64,000 bases of DNA from Photorhabdus laumondii subsp. laumondii (lineage in GTDB: Bacteria; Pseudomonadota; Gammaproteobacteria; Enterobacterales; Enterobacteriaceae), in assembly GCF_003343245.1 (NCBI RefSeq), contig NZ_CP024901.1:4836001-4900000 (forward strand), written 5' to 3'. Within the stretch, counting starts at the first letter, position 1; each line of letters opens with the position of its first letter. Below, in pieces: positions 9,559-19,593 of this stretch. The notes beneath the pieces were generated by a model. The model saw only the letters and a list, made by a program, of their open reading frames with translations. It made no database searches and was not told where the DNA came from. A program made the position numbers and the translations under genes.

Positions 9559-12500
9559 TCAAGCCTCCGTGCCTATGGCACGAATAATAGCAATAGGGTC
9601 AACTTCATCCAGTTTAAAACGACCTTTCTCCTCTGCTGCGGTGTGAATCAGAGCACGTTGAATATAGGTTTCAATTTCCTCAGTTATGCCATAAGGCACC
9701 AACCCAAGCTGTTTGACGCATTGCTGGCATTGGCTGTCAGAGAGTAAATTAGCATGATAAGCGAGTAGGTATTCCTTGCAGCGCTTAAATTTACTTTGCC
9801 AGCCTGCAACTTCATCTGCAATCGTGGCGGCAGAGCTTGCATTCACAGCGATTTCAGGTACATGGTGTAATACCAAATCGCGCAAAGCTGCATTTTCTGG
9901 CTCTGCAATTAGCTGTTGCAATGTGGCAGTCAAGTCACGACGATGCAACAGACTTACACCTATTCGCTCAGCGGCAACAGGTGATAGCGGCACTTGTACC
10001 ATCCTCAACAGTGTCTGTTCCGGCCACATCGCTGAAAGCAGCAATCCCAATTGCCCTGCTGTGGTGTGAAGGACATGCCATTGATTTTGGTCAGCTTCTG
10101 TTTTCTCCAATTCTTCAGCCATACAACGAAAAGCTTTCCAGGCACCTTCAAAACCGGCAATGCAAGCTCCAATTACCTCATCACGTACAAACTGGTTCAG
10201 GCAGAGTGCTGCTAGAGTTGTGGCAAAGGGCAATGAATAGACTGTGATACGTTGAATAGAAAAATCAACCGCTGCTCGGTAAGCGGCATAAGCACGAAAC
10301 AGGTCACGCCAAGGAGAATGACCAACCATTTCATATACATGTGAAACTTCATCGTTAGGAACATACGAGAAGTCGTAAGCTGTATCGAACAGCACTCGTA
10401 ACCAGAGCACCAATTGATGGAGATCCTCAGCTTGCCAACGGGCACCATCAGTACGCTGCATGCGCAAGAAAAGCGTCCAAGTTCCTAACTGACAGACTCG
10501 ATTCGGTGATACTCGCCATATGGGTTTCCATTCGACAATACGCAATGCCAACGCTTCGAATACATGTAAACGGCCAATGTCCTCTTCCGGAGCGTTCGGT
10601 AGTTCGGCAAATTCAACGATCAATTCCTTCTCATTAAAGAGGAAGCTGGCCTTATGTACTACAAAGGGGAGTGAAATCTCTAGAATGTTCCGTGTTAACC
10701 TCAGCAGGCAAGAGCGTGCATCACCAAAACCATCTGCGATATTTATCAGTTTGCGTAGGGGAGCAGGCAGTTCAGAACCGGAGTGAGCTCGAAAGTGAGC
10801 CAACATCCACTGATGTAAAAGATTATGTAGTTGATGAGCATTTTCCATAGGCAGTTGATCAGGCATCATATTGCCAGCAATGGGTATTAAAACTTGCCAG
10901 CGCAAGAAGTCGTCGCCCAAACATTCCACCATGTCTTCTTTTAACTCAAGCAAAAAATTGTCTGGCATGGGTTGATAACGAACATGCTCTATCCACCTTA
11001 GGAAAGAACGCAATGCCGCCGCCTCCGTGGCAGAAAGAGTCGACAGTTGGGCAAATGCAATCCAACCACTTAGCAAATCCAAGTAACGCTGATGTGTACT
11101 GGGATCACGCCGATCGACCACATCGATTAATACCGCTTTAAGCACTTGATCATAAGTATCCACCAAGTCAATGCGACAAAGGCCCTGCAATGTCGGTAAG
11201 TTTGCTTTATGTAGAGTCTCCATTAGGCTAGCGGTGGCTTGCAGTAAATCAGCAACTTCGCTGGCTCCAGCTAATGCAGCGGCAGCCTTAAAACATCTCA
11301 AAGGAGTTAAAAACGCCAGATAGGCAGCACATGCTTTTGGGGCACACACCAAACTAGCGAGTGCAGTCGGTGCTAGTTGGCCGTGATGTATTATCTCTAA
11401 TAGAGAGGCCGGAGAAAGCGTAGATTCTGCTACATTGACCAGAGTATATACAATATTTAACCGTTCAGTATCCTCGTAAATGGACAGAATTTCTGTATCT
11501 GCAAGTACATGGAGTATACATTCTAACAACAAGCGTGCATCGCTATACGGTGCAGTTATCGCAGCATCGACCAATGACGTTAATTGGATAGACGGCAATT
11601 TTTCAATCCATGCTTCAGTTTTAATTAACTGCATAATTAAGCACAGATCATTGAATCGGGTGAGCCTGCCTGCAAGCGTTGGGATAGCTTTGCATAAGCG
11701 CGGTAACACAGATTGCGGATTGCTTTTAGCGGTAAGAGCACAGAGATAATCTGCCGTTGCATCAGTTGTCGGCCAATCAGAGGGGAAAAACTCAATAGCT
11801 CTCTCTCCTGCCTGTGCGAGGAGCCAACCTGTTAAACTGGGGCTTCGGATAGCATTACCATTTTGTAGCCAAGTGTCTGTTGGGAAAACCGTGCGTCGTT
11901 TAAGTGTGGTGTAGGTCTTTTCCGTTAACACAGGTAAGCCAATCAACGCATTTTGCAGAATATCGGTAACACGTTGAGATGTAAGCTCCGTTATTCGCAA
12001 GGATTCACTGTCGTCAAACACACGTTGTACTGAGATAGGCAAATTAACCGATTCGGCAGTTTCCGTTTTCAATTCGATAAGTGGCTTTTGTGCACTAAAG
12101 TAGGCCAATTCCCCCATACTATCAATGACTACCCAAGGAACAGCGGGTATATCCGTTAGTTGGGTAAGAAAAACCGGCAAATTTTGTTGTCGGAACATGA
12201 TACCAGCATGTTCACTGCCCACCCCAGATTCAACGAAGACAGCGGTAAGAGCCGTTTGCACAGACAGGGGAAAACGCAGGTAACGAGACCAAGCATCGTT
12301 CAATGTCGATGCAGAAAGGAAGCTACCTAAAGAGGGAAAAGAAGGGGGTAATAGCGCTGCCACCGGTACTGCTCGCATACAATGCGCCAGCTCGGTGCGT
12401 ACTTCGGCGGTTAACCGTTGAACACGACGTTCAAGCGTGTAACCAGGAGCAGGACGCACCTGTACTAACCAAAGTTTATCTACGTTCACTTGACGTAATT

Positions 12501-13242
12501 GTGTGCCATACCACAAGGGAGCGGCTAATGTTGGCCAATGATAGGCGACCGAGTTTACCCTTGAACCGGGCGATTGCGCCGCCGCAAAGCCAAAACCAAA
12601 CGCCAGTTCTCCCCGAACACCATTAGAACCGGCTAAGGTCAGTCCGGTGGCCGATACCAATCCATGATCTGTTTCCAATACCCACTCAGTATCCAACGCA
12701 ATTTCAGAAAAGTGCTGATGTAACTGCCTGATAATTTTGTACAAACTATGACATACATCAGCTGTCAGATAGGGTGCCTGTAAAAGTTCCACTTGAGGTG
12801 GAGTGCCTTGAATCAACCGCTGAACAAAACAAGTGACTGGCTGTGGCTGATAATCAGGATTGATTAACCGTTGTTGTGCGATAGCTTGAGGTTCAAAACC
12901 ACTGAAAGTAACCTCAGCAACAGTGTCGGCAAAATCTGCTGTACGATGGCAAATGACACTCGCATAGCCACCCGCATTGACGAAAATATCACCATCTTCC
13001 AGACCTGCACTACGAACAATCCAGAGAGGTGGACCACATACTTCCTCTACTTGTTTTACCCAATCGTGATGCTCTGTAATATATTTGCTGTAGATGGTGC
13101 GTAACAGCTCAGCATCAGCATGTGGAGAAACCGCGGTGATGGCAAACGCTTTATCGGCAGGAAATGCCAACAAAGGGGGAATAAGAGCCGAAAAATCGAC
13201 GTGCCGGGCGAGCTGTTGTAATCGTTCAAATTTTGCAGTCAT
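9559..13242 (-). CDS. 1227-aa protein with N-terminal PEP-synthase/PPDK-like ATP-binding domain and long unknown C-terminal region
   Basis: The N-terminal ~285 residues resemble the ATP-binding domain of PEP synthase / pyruvate phosphate dikinase. WIVRSAGLEDGDIFVNAGGY (74-93) fits the RSSA.ED...AG motif, CFVQRLIQG fits the MVQ.M strand, and EWVLE with KLWLVQVRPAPGYT (about 270) fits the closing E and WIVQARP motif. There is no phospho-His swivel domain and no PEP barrel. The remaining ~900 residues look largely helical and I do not recognise them. It is the first gene of the operon and should define its chemistry, perhaps an ATP- or phosphate-dependent activation. The ribosome binding site before ATG 13242 is weak. 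Confidence 0.6.
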   Translation of the reverse strand: MTAKFERLQQLARHVDFSALIPPLLAFPADKAFAITAVSPHADAELLRTIYSKYITEHHDWVKQVEEVCGPPLWIVRSAGLEDGDIFVNAGGYASVICHRTADFADTVAEVTFSGFEPQAIAQQRLINPDYQPQPVTCFVQRLIQGTPPQVELLQAPYLTADVCHSLYKIIRQLHQHFSEIALDTEWVLETDHGLVSATGLTLAGSNGVRGELAFGFGFAAAQSPGSRVNSVAYHWPTLAAPLWYGTQLRQVNVDKLWLVQVRPAPGYTLERRVQRLTAEVRTELAHCMRAVPVAALLPPSFPSLGSFLSASTLNDAWSRYLRFPLSVQTALTAVFVESGVGSEHAGIMFRQQNLPVFLTQLTDIPAVPWVVIDSMGELAYFSAQKPLIELKTETAESVNLPISVQRVFDDSESLRITELTSQRVTDILQNALIGLPVLTEKTYTTLKRRTVFPTDTWLQNGNAIRSPSLTGWLLAQAGERAIEFFPSDWPTTDATADYLCALTAKSNPQSVLPRLCKAIPTLAGRLTRFNDLCLIMQLIKTEAWIEKLPSIQLTSLVDAAITAPYSDARLLLECILHVLADTEILSIYEDTERLNIVYTLVNVAESTLSPASLLEIIHHGQLAPTALASLVCAPKACAAYLAFLTPLRCFKAAAALAGASEVADLLQATASLMETLHKANLPTLQGLCRIDLVDTYDQVLKAVLIDVVDRRDPSTHQRYLDLLSGWIAFAQLSTLSATEAAALRSFLRWIEHVRYQPMPDNFLLELKEDMVECLGDDFLRWQVLIPIAGNMMPDQLPMENAHQLHNLLHQWMLAHFRAHSGSELPAPLRKLINIADGFGDARSCLLRLTRNILEISLPFVVHKASFLFNEKELIVEFAELPNAPEEDIGRLHVFEALALRIVEWKPIWRVSPNRVCQLGTWTLFLRMQRTDGARWQAEDLHQLVLWLRVLFDTAYDFSYVPNDEVSHVYEMVGHSPWRDLFRAYAAYRAAVDFSIQRITVYSLPFATTLAALCLNQFVRDEVIGACIAGFEGAWKAFRCMAEELEKTEADQNQWHVLHTTAGQLGLLLSAMWPEQTLLRMVQVPLSPVAAERIGVSLLHRRDLTATLQQLIAEPENAALRDLVLHHVPEIAVNASSAATIADEVAGWQSKFKRCKEYLLAYHANLLSDSQCQQCVKQLGLVPYGITEEIETYIQRALIHTAAEEKGRFKLDEVDPIAIIRAIGTEA

Positions 13243-13554
13243 ACGTTTTATTTTCTTACCTTATAGAGCCAGAATCCCAAATGAGTTTTCACGTTGACAA
13301 GGGCGAGTCGCGATTTTCTTCCCATCGCTTGATTTATGCCAACACTAACAACATCGCTAATTAAGCCCCTAATAACACAAATATTACCAGCTCGATAGTC
13401 AATATATGGGAAAAAACAACTGTTAATTTTTCCTTGTCATAGTATCGATGTCGTTTATATAAAAAACTGGTCACACGTGCTTGTGTGTAATCTTAGTTTC
13501 TACCTCCGGTTTTACTTCAATTATAGGTTGTTCAAACGTTCTTAAAGAATTGCC
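13243..13554. promoter_or_regulatory. upstream region of the RiPP-like operon
   Basis: 312 bases without a gene between the start of the 1227-aa gene and an ERIC repeat. The operon promoter should lie here; the part from 13350 to 13480 is AT-rich. I see no convincing operator. Confidence 0.35.
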
Positions 13555-13682
13555 TATACCCTATGGATTCCAAGATGAATCGCGACGGCAAGGGAGCGAA
13601 TCCCCGGGAGCATAGATAACGATGTGACCAAGGTGAGAGAGTGTAGCCAACAAAGAGGCAACTTGAAAGATAACGGGTATAT
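13555..13682 (+). repeat. ERIC-type palindromic repeat (copy 1)
   Basis: About 127 bases running from TATACCCTATGGATTCCAAG to AACTTGAAAGATAACGGGTA, with the conserved core GAATCCCCGGGAGCATAG and GCCAACAAAGAGGCAAC. Its right TATA end is the insertion point of the IS630 element that follows. Confidence 0.85.
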
Positions 13683-14780
13683 ACCCGTAATCATTGAAGA
13701 TGCTTGATTTTATCCGAAATGGAGATCATTATCCTCGCTATGAAAATATTCATTACCGATGAACAAAAAGCCGAACTTGAACATCTCCATCACACCTGCC
13801 GTGATAAGAGGGAGTGTGATCGCATCAAAGCGGTCCTGCTGGCCTCTGAAGGCTGGAGTTCAGTGATGATCGCTCAGGCCCTGCGTCTTCATGAAATGAC
13901 CGTTAACCGTCATATCAGCGATTACCTTAATCAAGGTAAACTTAAATCTGATAATGGGGGGTCTGATAGTTTGCTTTCTCAAGAACAAACTGATTTTTTA
14001 ATCAATCACTTATCTCAACATCTTTTCCATCACACCCATGAAATCGTGGCCTATGTTGCTCAGCTCTGGAATATTACCTTTAGCATTCCCGGCATGAATA
14101 AATGGCTACACCGTCAGGGTTTTTCTTATAAAAAACCTTGTGGCGTCCCTCATAAATTCGACGCAGAAAAACAGCGACAATTTATTGAATATTATGAGAA
14201 TCTTAAAGTCACAGCGAAAGACGAACCCATCCTTTTTCTTGATGCTGTTCACCCGACTCAAGGCACCAAACTCGGTTATGGCTGGATGCGAAAAGGCGAG
14301 AAAAAAACAGTAAAAACAACAGGAAGCCGGACTCGCCTGAATATATTGGGCGCGCTCAACCTGAATGCCATTGGTCGTACGGTGTTCCAGGAATATCAAA
14401 CCATCAATGACTACAACATTTGCTGTTTTTTCAATGAAATAAGAAAGTCTTATCCTGACTATCATCAAAAAATTCATCTTATTGTGGATGGGGCGGGTTA
14501 CAACAAAGCTCATCTTGTTAAGGAGTGGGCTTATGTTAGCAATATTGAGTTACATTACCTTCCTCCCTATAGCCCAAATTTAAACCCAATAGAGCGATTA
14601 TGGAAGGTCATGAATGAACAGGTTCGAAATAACCGTTATTTTGCGGATAAACATGAATTTCGAGACAACGTCTTCAAATTTTTCACCACAACGCTACCGG
14701 ATATAGCGGACTCGCTGATGTCTAGAATTAACGACCATTTTCAGGTGCTAAAAACTGCATCTTGAAGTTTCTTGGGTATA
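13680..14780 (+). mobile_element. IS630-family insertion sequence
   Basis: The element spans an imperfect inverted repeat: TATACCCGTAATCATTGAAGATGC on the left and, in reverse complement, TATACCCAAGAAACTTCAAGATGC-like sequence on the right ending at 14780 (bases differ within it). It begins at the TA of an ERIC end, which fits the TA target of the IS630/Tc1 group. It contains one transposase gene. Confidence 0.75.
13740..14765 (+). CDS. IS630-family transposase
   Basis: From ATG 13740 (MKIFITDEQKAELEHLHH) the protein has 341 residues; an upstream start at 13704 would lie in the terminal repeat. The N-terminal ~110 residues contain helix-turn-helix segments (SVMIAQALRLHEMTVNRHIS). The DDE catalytic residues are visible in LFLDAVHP, LIVDGAGYNKAH and YSPNLNPIERLWKVM. 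The frame is intact and of full family length, so it may be active. Confidence 0.9.
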   Translation: MKIFITDEQKAELEHLHHTCRDKRECDRIKAVLLASEGWSSVMIAQALRLHEMTVNRHISDYLNQGKLKSDNGGSDSLLSQEQTDFLINHLSQHLFHHTHEIVAYVAQLWNITFSIPGMNKWLHRQGFSYKKPCGVPHKFDAEKQRQFIEYYENLKVTAKDEPILFLDAVHPTQGTKLGYGWMRKGEKKTVKTTGSRTRLNILGALNLNAIGRTVFQEYQTINDYNICCFFNEIRKSYPDYHQKIHLIVDGAGYNKAHLVKEWAYVSNIELHYLPPYSPNLNPIERLWKVMNEQVRNNRYFADKHEFRDNVFKFFTTTLPDIADSLMSRINDHFQVLKTAS

Positions 14781-15111
14781 GAATTATTAAAATTTGACGA
14801 TTGAGTATTGAATTCATTAAACACAGGTTCCACCTTGTATTTTTTCGAATCGTCTCTATTTTAAATAGAGTGGCAAGACTATTCTTGCCACCGACTAAAC
14901 TACAATTAACTAATCATGGGAATATAATAATGCTCTTCATCATCCCAAGTTCACTTAATAATCCCACTATTCCCATATATATTAGTCACCTTTACATTCA
15001 AACTATCGTTGACAGATTTCTATCCTAAAGCCTCACCTCTTACCTGAGGTAAAATAAATTCGTAGCTAACTAGTTTGAATAATTGATGAATAGTCAATAG
15101 ATCCCAATACA
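14781..15111. other. intergenic, nothing recognised
   Basis: 330 AT-rich bases between the IS630 end and the 3' end of the P47-like gene. Only short frames without ribosome binding sites are present. ATTTTAAATAGAGTGGCAAGACTATTCTTGCCACC near 14858-14892 can form a small hairpin (GTGGCAAGA / TCTTGCCAC). Confidence 0.4.
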
Positions 15112-16993
15112 CTAACAACAACTTTCCATACCGGGCGTACCATTAACACCCGTAGAATATTCCTTATACCTTGCTGGTGGATTTGTTAATTTTCCTTTTA
15201 CTGCAATTTGTTGCGTGTTGATAGTACCTTTATTTGTAATATAAAGAGGAATAACTTTTTTTAGATCGAAAATAGAATAATGAATGTTGAAGAGATTGAG
15301 CCATCGCTGTTTGATGCTGTCACTTTCACGGTTTCGACTCACCAATAGAGGCCACTGAAGGGGCTGTATAAAGTCCTGAAGTACTGATACTACCCAGATC
15401 TACAGGGCTGATTGACCATTTAACATTCTTAGCTGGGGTCACAGTAAATTGTTGGGTTTTATTGGCAGACAGAAGTATCTCTGCGGGTTCAACTTTCAGA
15501 CCTGTCAAGGTAGGGCTAATATCGCCGAATAAGACCAAATCTCCAGGAACAGCAATCTGATCAAATTCCAAAACTTCCGAGTTCGGAAACAGAATATGCT
15601 GAATATAAAATGTATTGATATCAGGTAATTCGAAAAAACCAGTCTTATTAATTTTATCTGTGAGCTGATTTGCCATCTTCTCTGTTCCATTACTTTCAAT
15701 AAGACTTAATCTACTATGTTCTGACTTAATACATTTAACGGTTATCTTGCCAACCGTTGAAAATGAAATAATATTATTTTCCTTCAGAGAAACTTCAGCC
15801 TTGCATTTCCCATCACAGCTAAAAGTGTAATCATTTAAATAATCTTGATGTATCCACCCTGCCGGGCCGTAATAATCCCAAGATGCTGAGAATCGATGAT
15901 TATAAGTATGGTTCTCAGGGAATTGTAAAACAACATGCTTACTTTCATTATCTTCAACATCAGCAGCTATAGTAAATTTATTAAATGGCAGGTGAGCAAC
16001 CTGCACCTCTCCTTTCTCATCACAGCTCTTATATCTAGTCGTTGAGTCTAAAAAAGTTACAGAACCATCTATAATTTCATTTGTCGGTGTATATCCTCCA
16101 GTAAACTGCAAAGTTACAGGACTATTCTGCCCTGAATTGATGGTTGTAAAAGCAGCATCATCAATATATTTTTTAAAATGTTCAGCAAATATATTACCGA
16201 ATAGGGTTGCGTTCCCAATAATGAGAGCTGCCGATTTTCCTTCTGGAATAATGTAAGGATAGTTATCTCCTGGCAGGTTACCCCCACCTGCATTATAATT
16301 AGTGGCAATAAAAAGCAGTACAGCTCCATCACCATAGTTTTTAGAATCTCGTAATGTTCCGCTAGGGGCTGGTTGTGTGCGAACAATAAATTTTTTAGGA
16401 TAAAGTCTATTTTTACCATTATTAGGCTTTAATACACCTAGAATATATTCATTAGGATTAGACTGAATATATTGCCTAAAATACTGCACAATCTCTGCTG
16501 GAGCATCATTTAATCCTTCTATATCCAGTAAAGTACCTTTCTCAAATTTGATGACAACCTTACCACTATTCTCAGAGACCCCATTACCGATATTCTCAAC
16601 AACCCCATTACCATATTCCAGATTTACATTAAGCTTGATAGCATAATTATTCGCTGGACTGATCTTTTCCCATTTAATAACTTGACCATTAGAGTTTGTA
16701 TAGACAATCGAACCAGAAATAAATTTCATAGTTGCTGTGGCCTGACTGGCCGTAATTTTGGAATCCTCAAATGAAATGAGTGGCACACCTAAAACGACAT
16801 CCTGGAGTTTTATTCCATACTTCTCATTTTCAAAACTTATAGGAGGATATTGCACCCCCGCAGCTCTCTTTTCTATATATTGCTGAAGCAATAATTGATT
16901 AACTTTATTTCGATCATAAGCAACAACGGCATCCCAACCCAACGCAACACTGCACATTCTTAAAGAGTTAATTATATCATTTGCGTTACTCAT
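15112..16993 (-). pseudogene. P47-like (TULIP-type) toxin-associated protein with C-terminal Ig-like domain, frameshifted near its 3' end
   Basis: Translation starts best at ATG 16993 (MSNAND), with GGAGG five bases upstream. The first ~450 residues, opening GWDAVVAYDRNKVNQLLLQQ, resemble P47-type lipid-binding proteins encoded beside clostridial toxins. A bacterial Ig-like domain follows (LTGLKVEPAEILLSANKTQQ ... GSISTSGLYTAPS). The main frame stops at 15326, but the next frame continues the domain (TVKVTASNSDGSISSTFII), and a second shift near 15265 leads into FDLKKVIPLYITNKGTINTQ, ending at 15112. Two frameshifts therefore break the tail. The main body could still be made. P47 assignment is by remembered pattern; the Ig domain is clearer. 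Confidence 0.55.
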
Positions 16994-17429
16994 TACATCC
17001 TCCATCTATTTAAATAACAAATATAGTTAATAGTGGCCAGTCAATTTAAATAGAGACTACCCATGCCACTAATTATCAATAAATTAACAATCCCAGATAC
17101 AGAAAATCTAAGTCATTACTCCATACAACATTATTTTATGAATAAATCATTCATAGAAAATTAATAGCCCACCTGAAAAACACCCAACAATATAAATATT
17201 AGGCGATAAAAATAAACCCTCTTTAGTTTAATCCCCCGGATGATTTACTCAACACTTCCGACAAATTCAATTAACGATTAAATATTAACATTAACACTAC
17301 CTTAATATACTATAAAAATAGAAAACCCATTCCAATAACCTAACTATTAACTACTATATCACTATCAATAAATCTTAACCATAATCTAATAGTTCACATC
17401 TTTAAATATAATAAATTAATGTATTATCA
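16994..17429. other. AT-rich intergenic region
   Basis: About 435 bases upstream of the P47-like gene, extremely AT-rich. It probably carries that gene's promoter. No frame, repeat or clear RNA gene is seen. Confidence 0.4.
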
Positions 17430-17926
17430 AAAACAGTCAGCGACAGCGGATTATATACTCCGCCGAAGAAGTTCGAGGGTGGTTACCATTTTGTCAGTAT
17501 TATTGCCAGTTTGCCGTCAGGAGAAGAAACGCGAGCCATTGTCTGCCTGGCTAGTCAAAATACGATAGCTGAGTTTAAAGTGACGCCTTCATACGCTTTA
17601 AATATTACTCCACAGAAAAAAGTCACCTTTACAACAAAAAGTGAAGATTTTGAAGGTAATTTATGGGAGATTTATCCGAAGAAAGGGAGCATAACGGATG
17701 TAAGCTACAAAGAAGAAGGTGATTTCTCAGTTTATACCCGTCTTTGCTATGCTCCCGGGGATTCACTCCCTTGCCGCCGTGATGCATCTTTAAATCAATA
17801 GGGTATATACAGCAACGTATCAGAGCCCCATAGAACAAAACCAGCGGATGCAATGTCTTGTCCAGGTCATGCAAAAGAATAAACCGAAACGTTCTGGATA
17901 TGCTGTAGTTGATTTAATTCCTTAAT
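17430..17926 (+). pseudogene. fragment of an Ig-like-domain protein gene, interrupted by a partial ERIC repeat
   Basis: A frame with no start codon reads VSDSGLYTPPKKFEGGYHFV and on through an Ig-like pattern that parallels the SxSGLYTAPS repeat of the P47-like neighbour. It is coherent up to about 17730 (EEGDFSVYTR), where a shortened ERIC copy enters. After the repeat, a coherent short tail ends GYAVVDLIP and stops at 17926, probably the old C-terminus. The 5' end of the gene is missing. The piece may come from a second P47-like gene, now on the opposite strand. Confidence 0.55.
17733..17807 (-). repeat. ERIC-type repeat, internally deleted (copy 2)
   Basis: Only ~75 bases long. Both TATACCC ends and the core GCTATGCTCCCGGGGATTC are present, but the segment carrying the GCAACTTGAA and GGTGAGCGAG parts is missing. 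It lies inside the Ig-like gene fragment. Confidence 0.7.
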
Positions 17927-17941
17927 TGTTTTAAAGAAATT

Positions 17942-17970
17942 TTACAAGGTAAGCTCAGCTTACCTTGTAA
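17942..17970. terminator. perfect 14-bp palindrome, likely bidirectional transcription terminator
   Basis: TTACAAGGTAAGCT, a single C, then the exact reverse complement. It lies between the end of the rightward gene fragment and the end of the leftward lrp-type gene. There is no strong T-tract, so termination efficiency is uncertain. Confidence 0.5.
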
Positions 17971-18016
17971 TCTAAATAGAAGAGTGCCTCATCAAGTTAT
18001 TCTCTTCATCCTTTAA

Positions 18017-18481
18017 TTAAATGCCGTATGCCAACGGAAGAGGGCGATCTTGGATAACGGTTTTCATGACGAGTGTAGATATTAGGCGCTGAACACCGGG
18101 CATACTAGACAACCGTTCGTCATAGAGCTTCTGAAAAGCTGGCAGATCATGCGTAACGACGTGCATGAGATAGTCAGGATCACCGAAAAGCCTTTGCGCC
18201 AAGATAATCTGCGGTATTTCCGTAACAGCGTCTTCAAATGACCTGATTGCCAACCTGTCCCCTTCACGCAAGGTTACGAACACAATCGCGGAAAAGTTAA
18301 AACCAAGGCTGCTGGGATCAAGATGGGCACGATAGCCTCTGATAATCCCCGCTTGTTCCAGTGATCGTACCCGGCGATGACATGGTGAAAGGCTGAGACC
18401 TACCCGTTCAGCAAGGTCGGTCACGGAAAGACGACCGTCCGCCTGTAGCTCAGCAAGAATCTTGCGATCAATCTTATCCAT
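18017..18481 (-). CDS. Lrp/AsnC-family transcriptional regulator
   Basis: From ATG 18481 (MDKIDRKILAELQADGRLSV) the protein has 154 residues, the usual family length; in-frame starts upstream add 17 residues with no homology. The N-terminal winged helix-turn-helix (VTDLAERVGLSLSPCHRRVR) is followed by an effector-binding RAM domain (from about 60). It is divergent from a LysE-type exporter gene 260 bases away, the usual arrangement in which an Lrp-type protein senses an amino acid and controls the exporter. Confidence 0.9.
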   Translation of the reverse strand: MDKIDRKILAELQADGRLSVTDLAERVGLSLSPCHRRVRSLEQAGIIRGYRAHLDPSSLGFNFSAIVFVTLREGDRLAIRSFEDAVTEIPQIILAQRLFGDPDYLMHVVTHDLPAFQKLYDERLSSMPGVQRLISTLVMKTVIQDRPLPLAYGI

Positions 18482-18742
18482 TTGGAAGGATCTCTCTTTT
18501 ATCTGCATCAAAACAATCAAAGTTGGAAACACATTTTAACGATAGAAGGATATTCTTTCCACTGACGTAAACAGCCCGGATGTACTTATATTTTTCATCA
18601 AAATGGTAATCCGGTAGTGAGAATAATAAGGTGGAAAAAATATGTGTATATCCTCATGTTGCAGGAATCTTTCAGACTGGAAGACGCTAAAATTTGTGAC
18701 TAGAGAAGCTGTAACCCTGCAATCTGATTGGGGGGTAAAACT

Positions 18743-19357
18743 ATGGAGTTAAGTCTGTTTGCTGCATTCTGGATTGTATCCGTTCTGTTTATCATCACTC
18801 CAGGTGCAGATTGGGCTTACACCATCTCTGCGGGTATGCACGGTCGCGCAGTACTTCCCGCGGTCATGGGATTACTGTGCGGGCACCTCATTGCGACAAT
18901 TGTTGTGGCAGCTGGTGTAGGAGCGATTGTTGCTGGTACGCCAATAGCTCTGACAGTGTTAACAGTAGCCGGAGCGGGTTACCTGCTGTGGCTTGGCATC
19001 AACATGATCCGTCATCCTTCCGTACCTACAGCAAGCAATGAGCGGGAGGTAGGTTCCAGGTCCCAATGGGCGATAAAGGGACTCTGGGTCAGTAGCCTGA
19101 ACCCAAAAGTCTTCCTGCTATTTCTGGCACTGTTGCCGCAGTTCACCAATCCAACAGCCGCTTGGCCGATCCCGGTACAAATTATGGCACTGGGTCTGCT
19201 TCACATTTTAAGTTGTGGCGTAATTTATCTGATAGTCGGATACGGTTCCCGAGCAATCCTAAAAACCCGCGCACAGGCCGCGCACATTGTCAGCCGGGTA
19301 TCCGGCTCTGTGATGATTATCATCGCAGTACTCTTATTGGCAGAGCAGTTCATCTGA
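18743..19357 (+). CDS. LysE/RhtB-family amino-acid exporter
   Basis: 204 residues from ATG 18743 (MELSLFAAFWIVSVLFIITP), preceded by GGGGGG seven bases upstream. It has about six membrane segments and the family motif TPGADWAYTISAGMHGR near residues 18-35, followed by a Gly-rich helix (VGAIVAG) and SSLNPKVFLLFLALLPQF. It should sit in the inner membrane and export an amino acid or derivative by proton exchange. The substrate cannot be read from sequence. Control by the divergent Lrp-type protein is likely. Confidence 0.9.
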   Translation: MELSLFAAFWIVSVLFIITPGADWAYTISAGMHGRAVLPAVMGLLCGHLIATIVVAAGVGAIVAGTPIALTVLTVAGAGYLLWLGINMIRHPSVPTASNEREVGSRSQWAIKGLWVSSLNPKVFLLFLALLPQFTNPTAAWPIPVQIMALGLLHILSCGVIYLIVGYGSRAILKTRAQAAHIVSRVSGSVMIIIAVLLLAEQFI

Positions 19358-19593
19358 GAATGTAACAAATGTCTGATATCACAATCACACAATTGAAGAG
19401 TATGAAACAGTGCAGCGAAAAAATCGCCACATTCGTTCCGTTGGACTTCAACCCCTAAGATGACCGGTTGTAGTACCTCAGTCCTTCACCTTCTCACTTG
19501 CACCTGCCAAGCAGCGAAGCATTTTGGAAAACACCGATGATGTAGAACTTGTGTCAGCGGAGAAGCCCTTGTAGTGCTCTGCACCACTAATAA

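Noticed and set aside
14106..14513. 135-codon leftward frame
   Set aside because: Antisense shadow of the IS630 transposase.
19365..19590. Possible short coding remnant downstream of lysE (leftward, ending GASEKVKD)
   Set aside because: Only ~35 coherent codons, no start and no recognisable family; could be chance.
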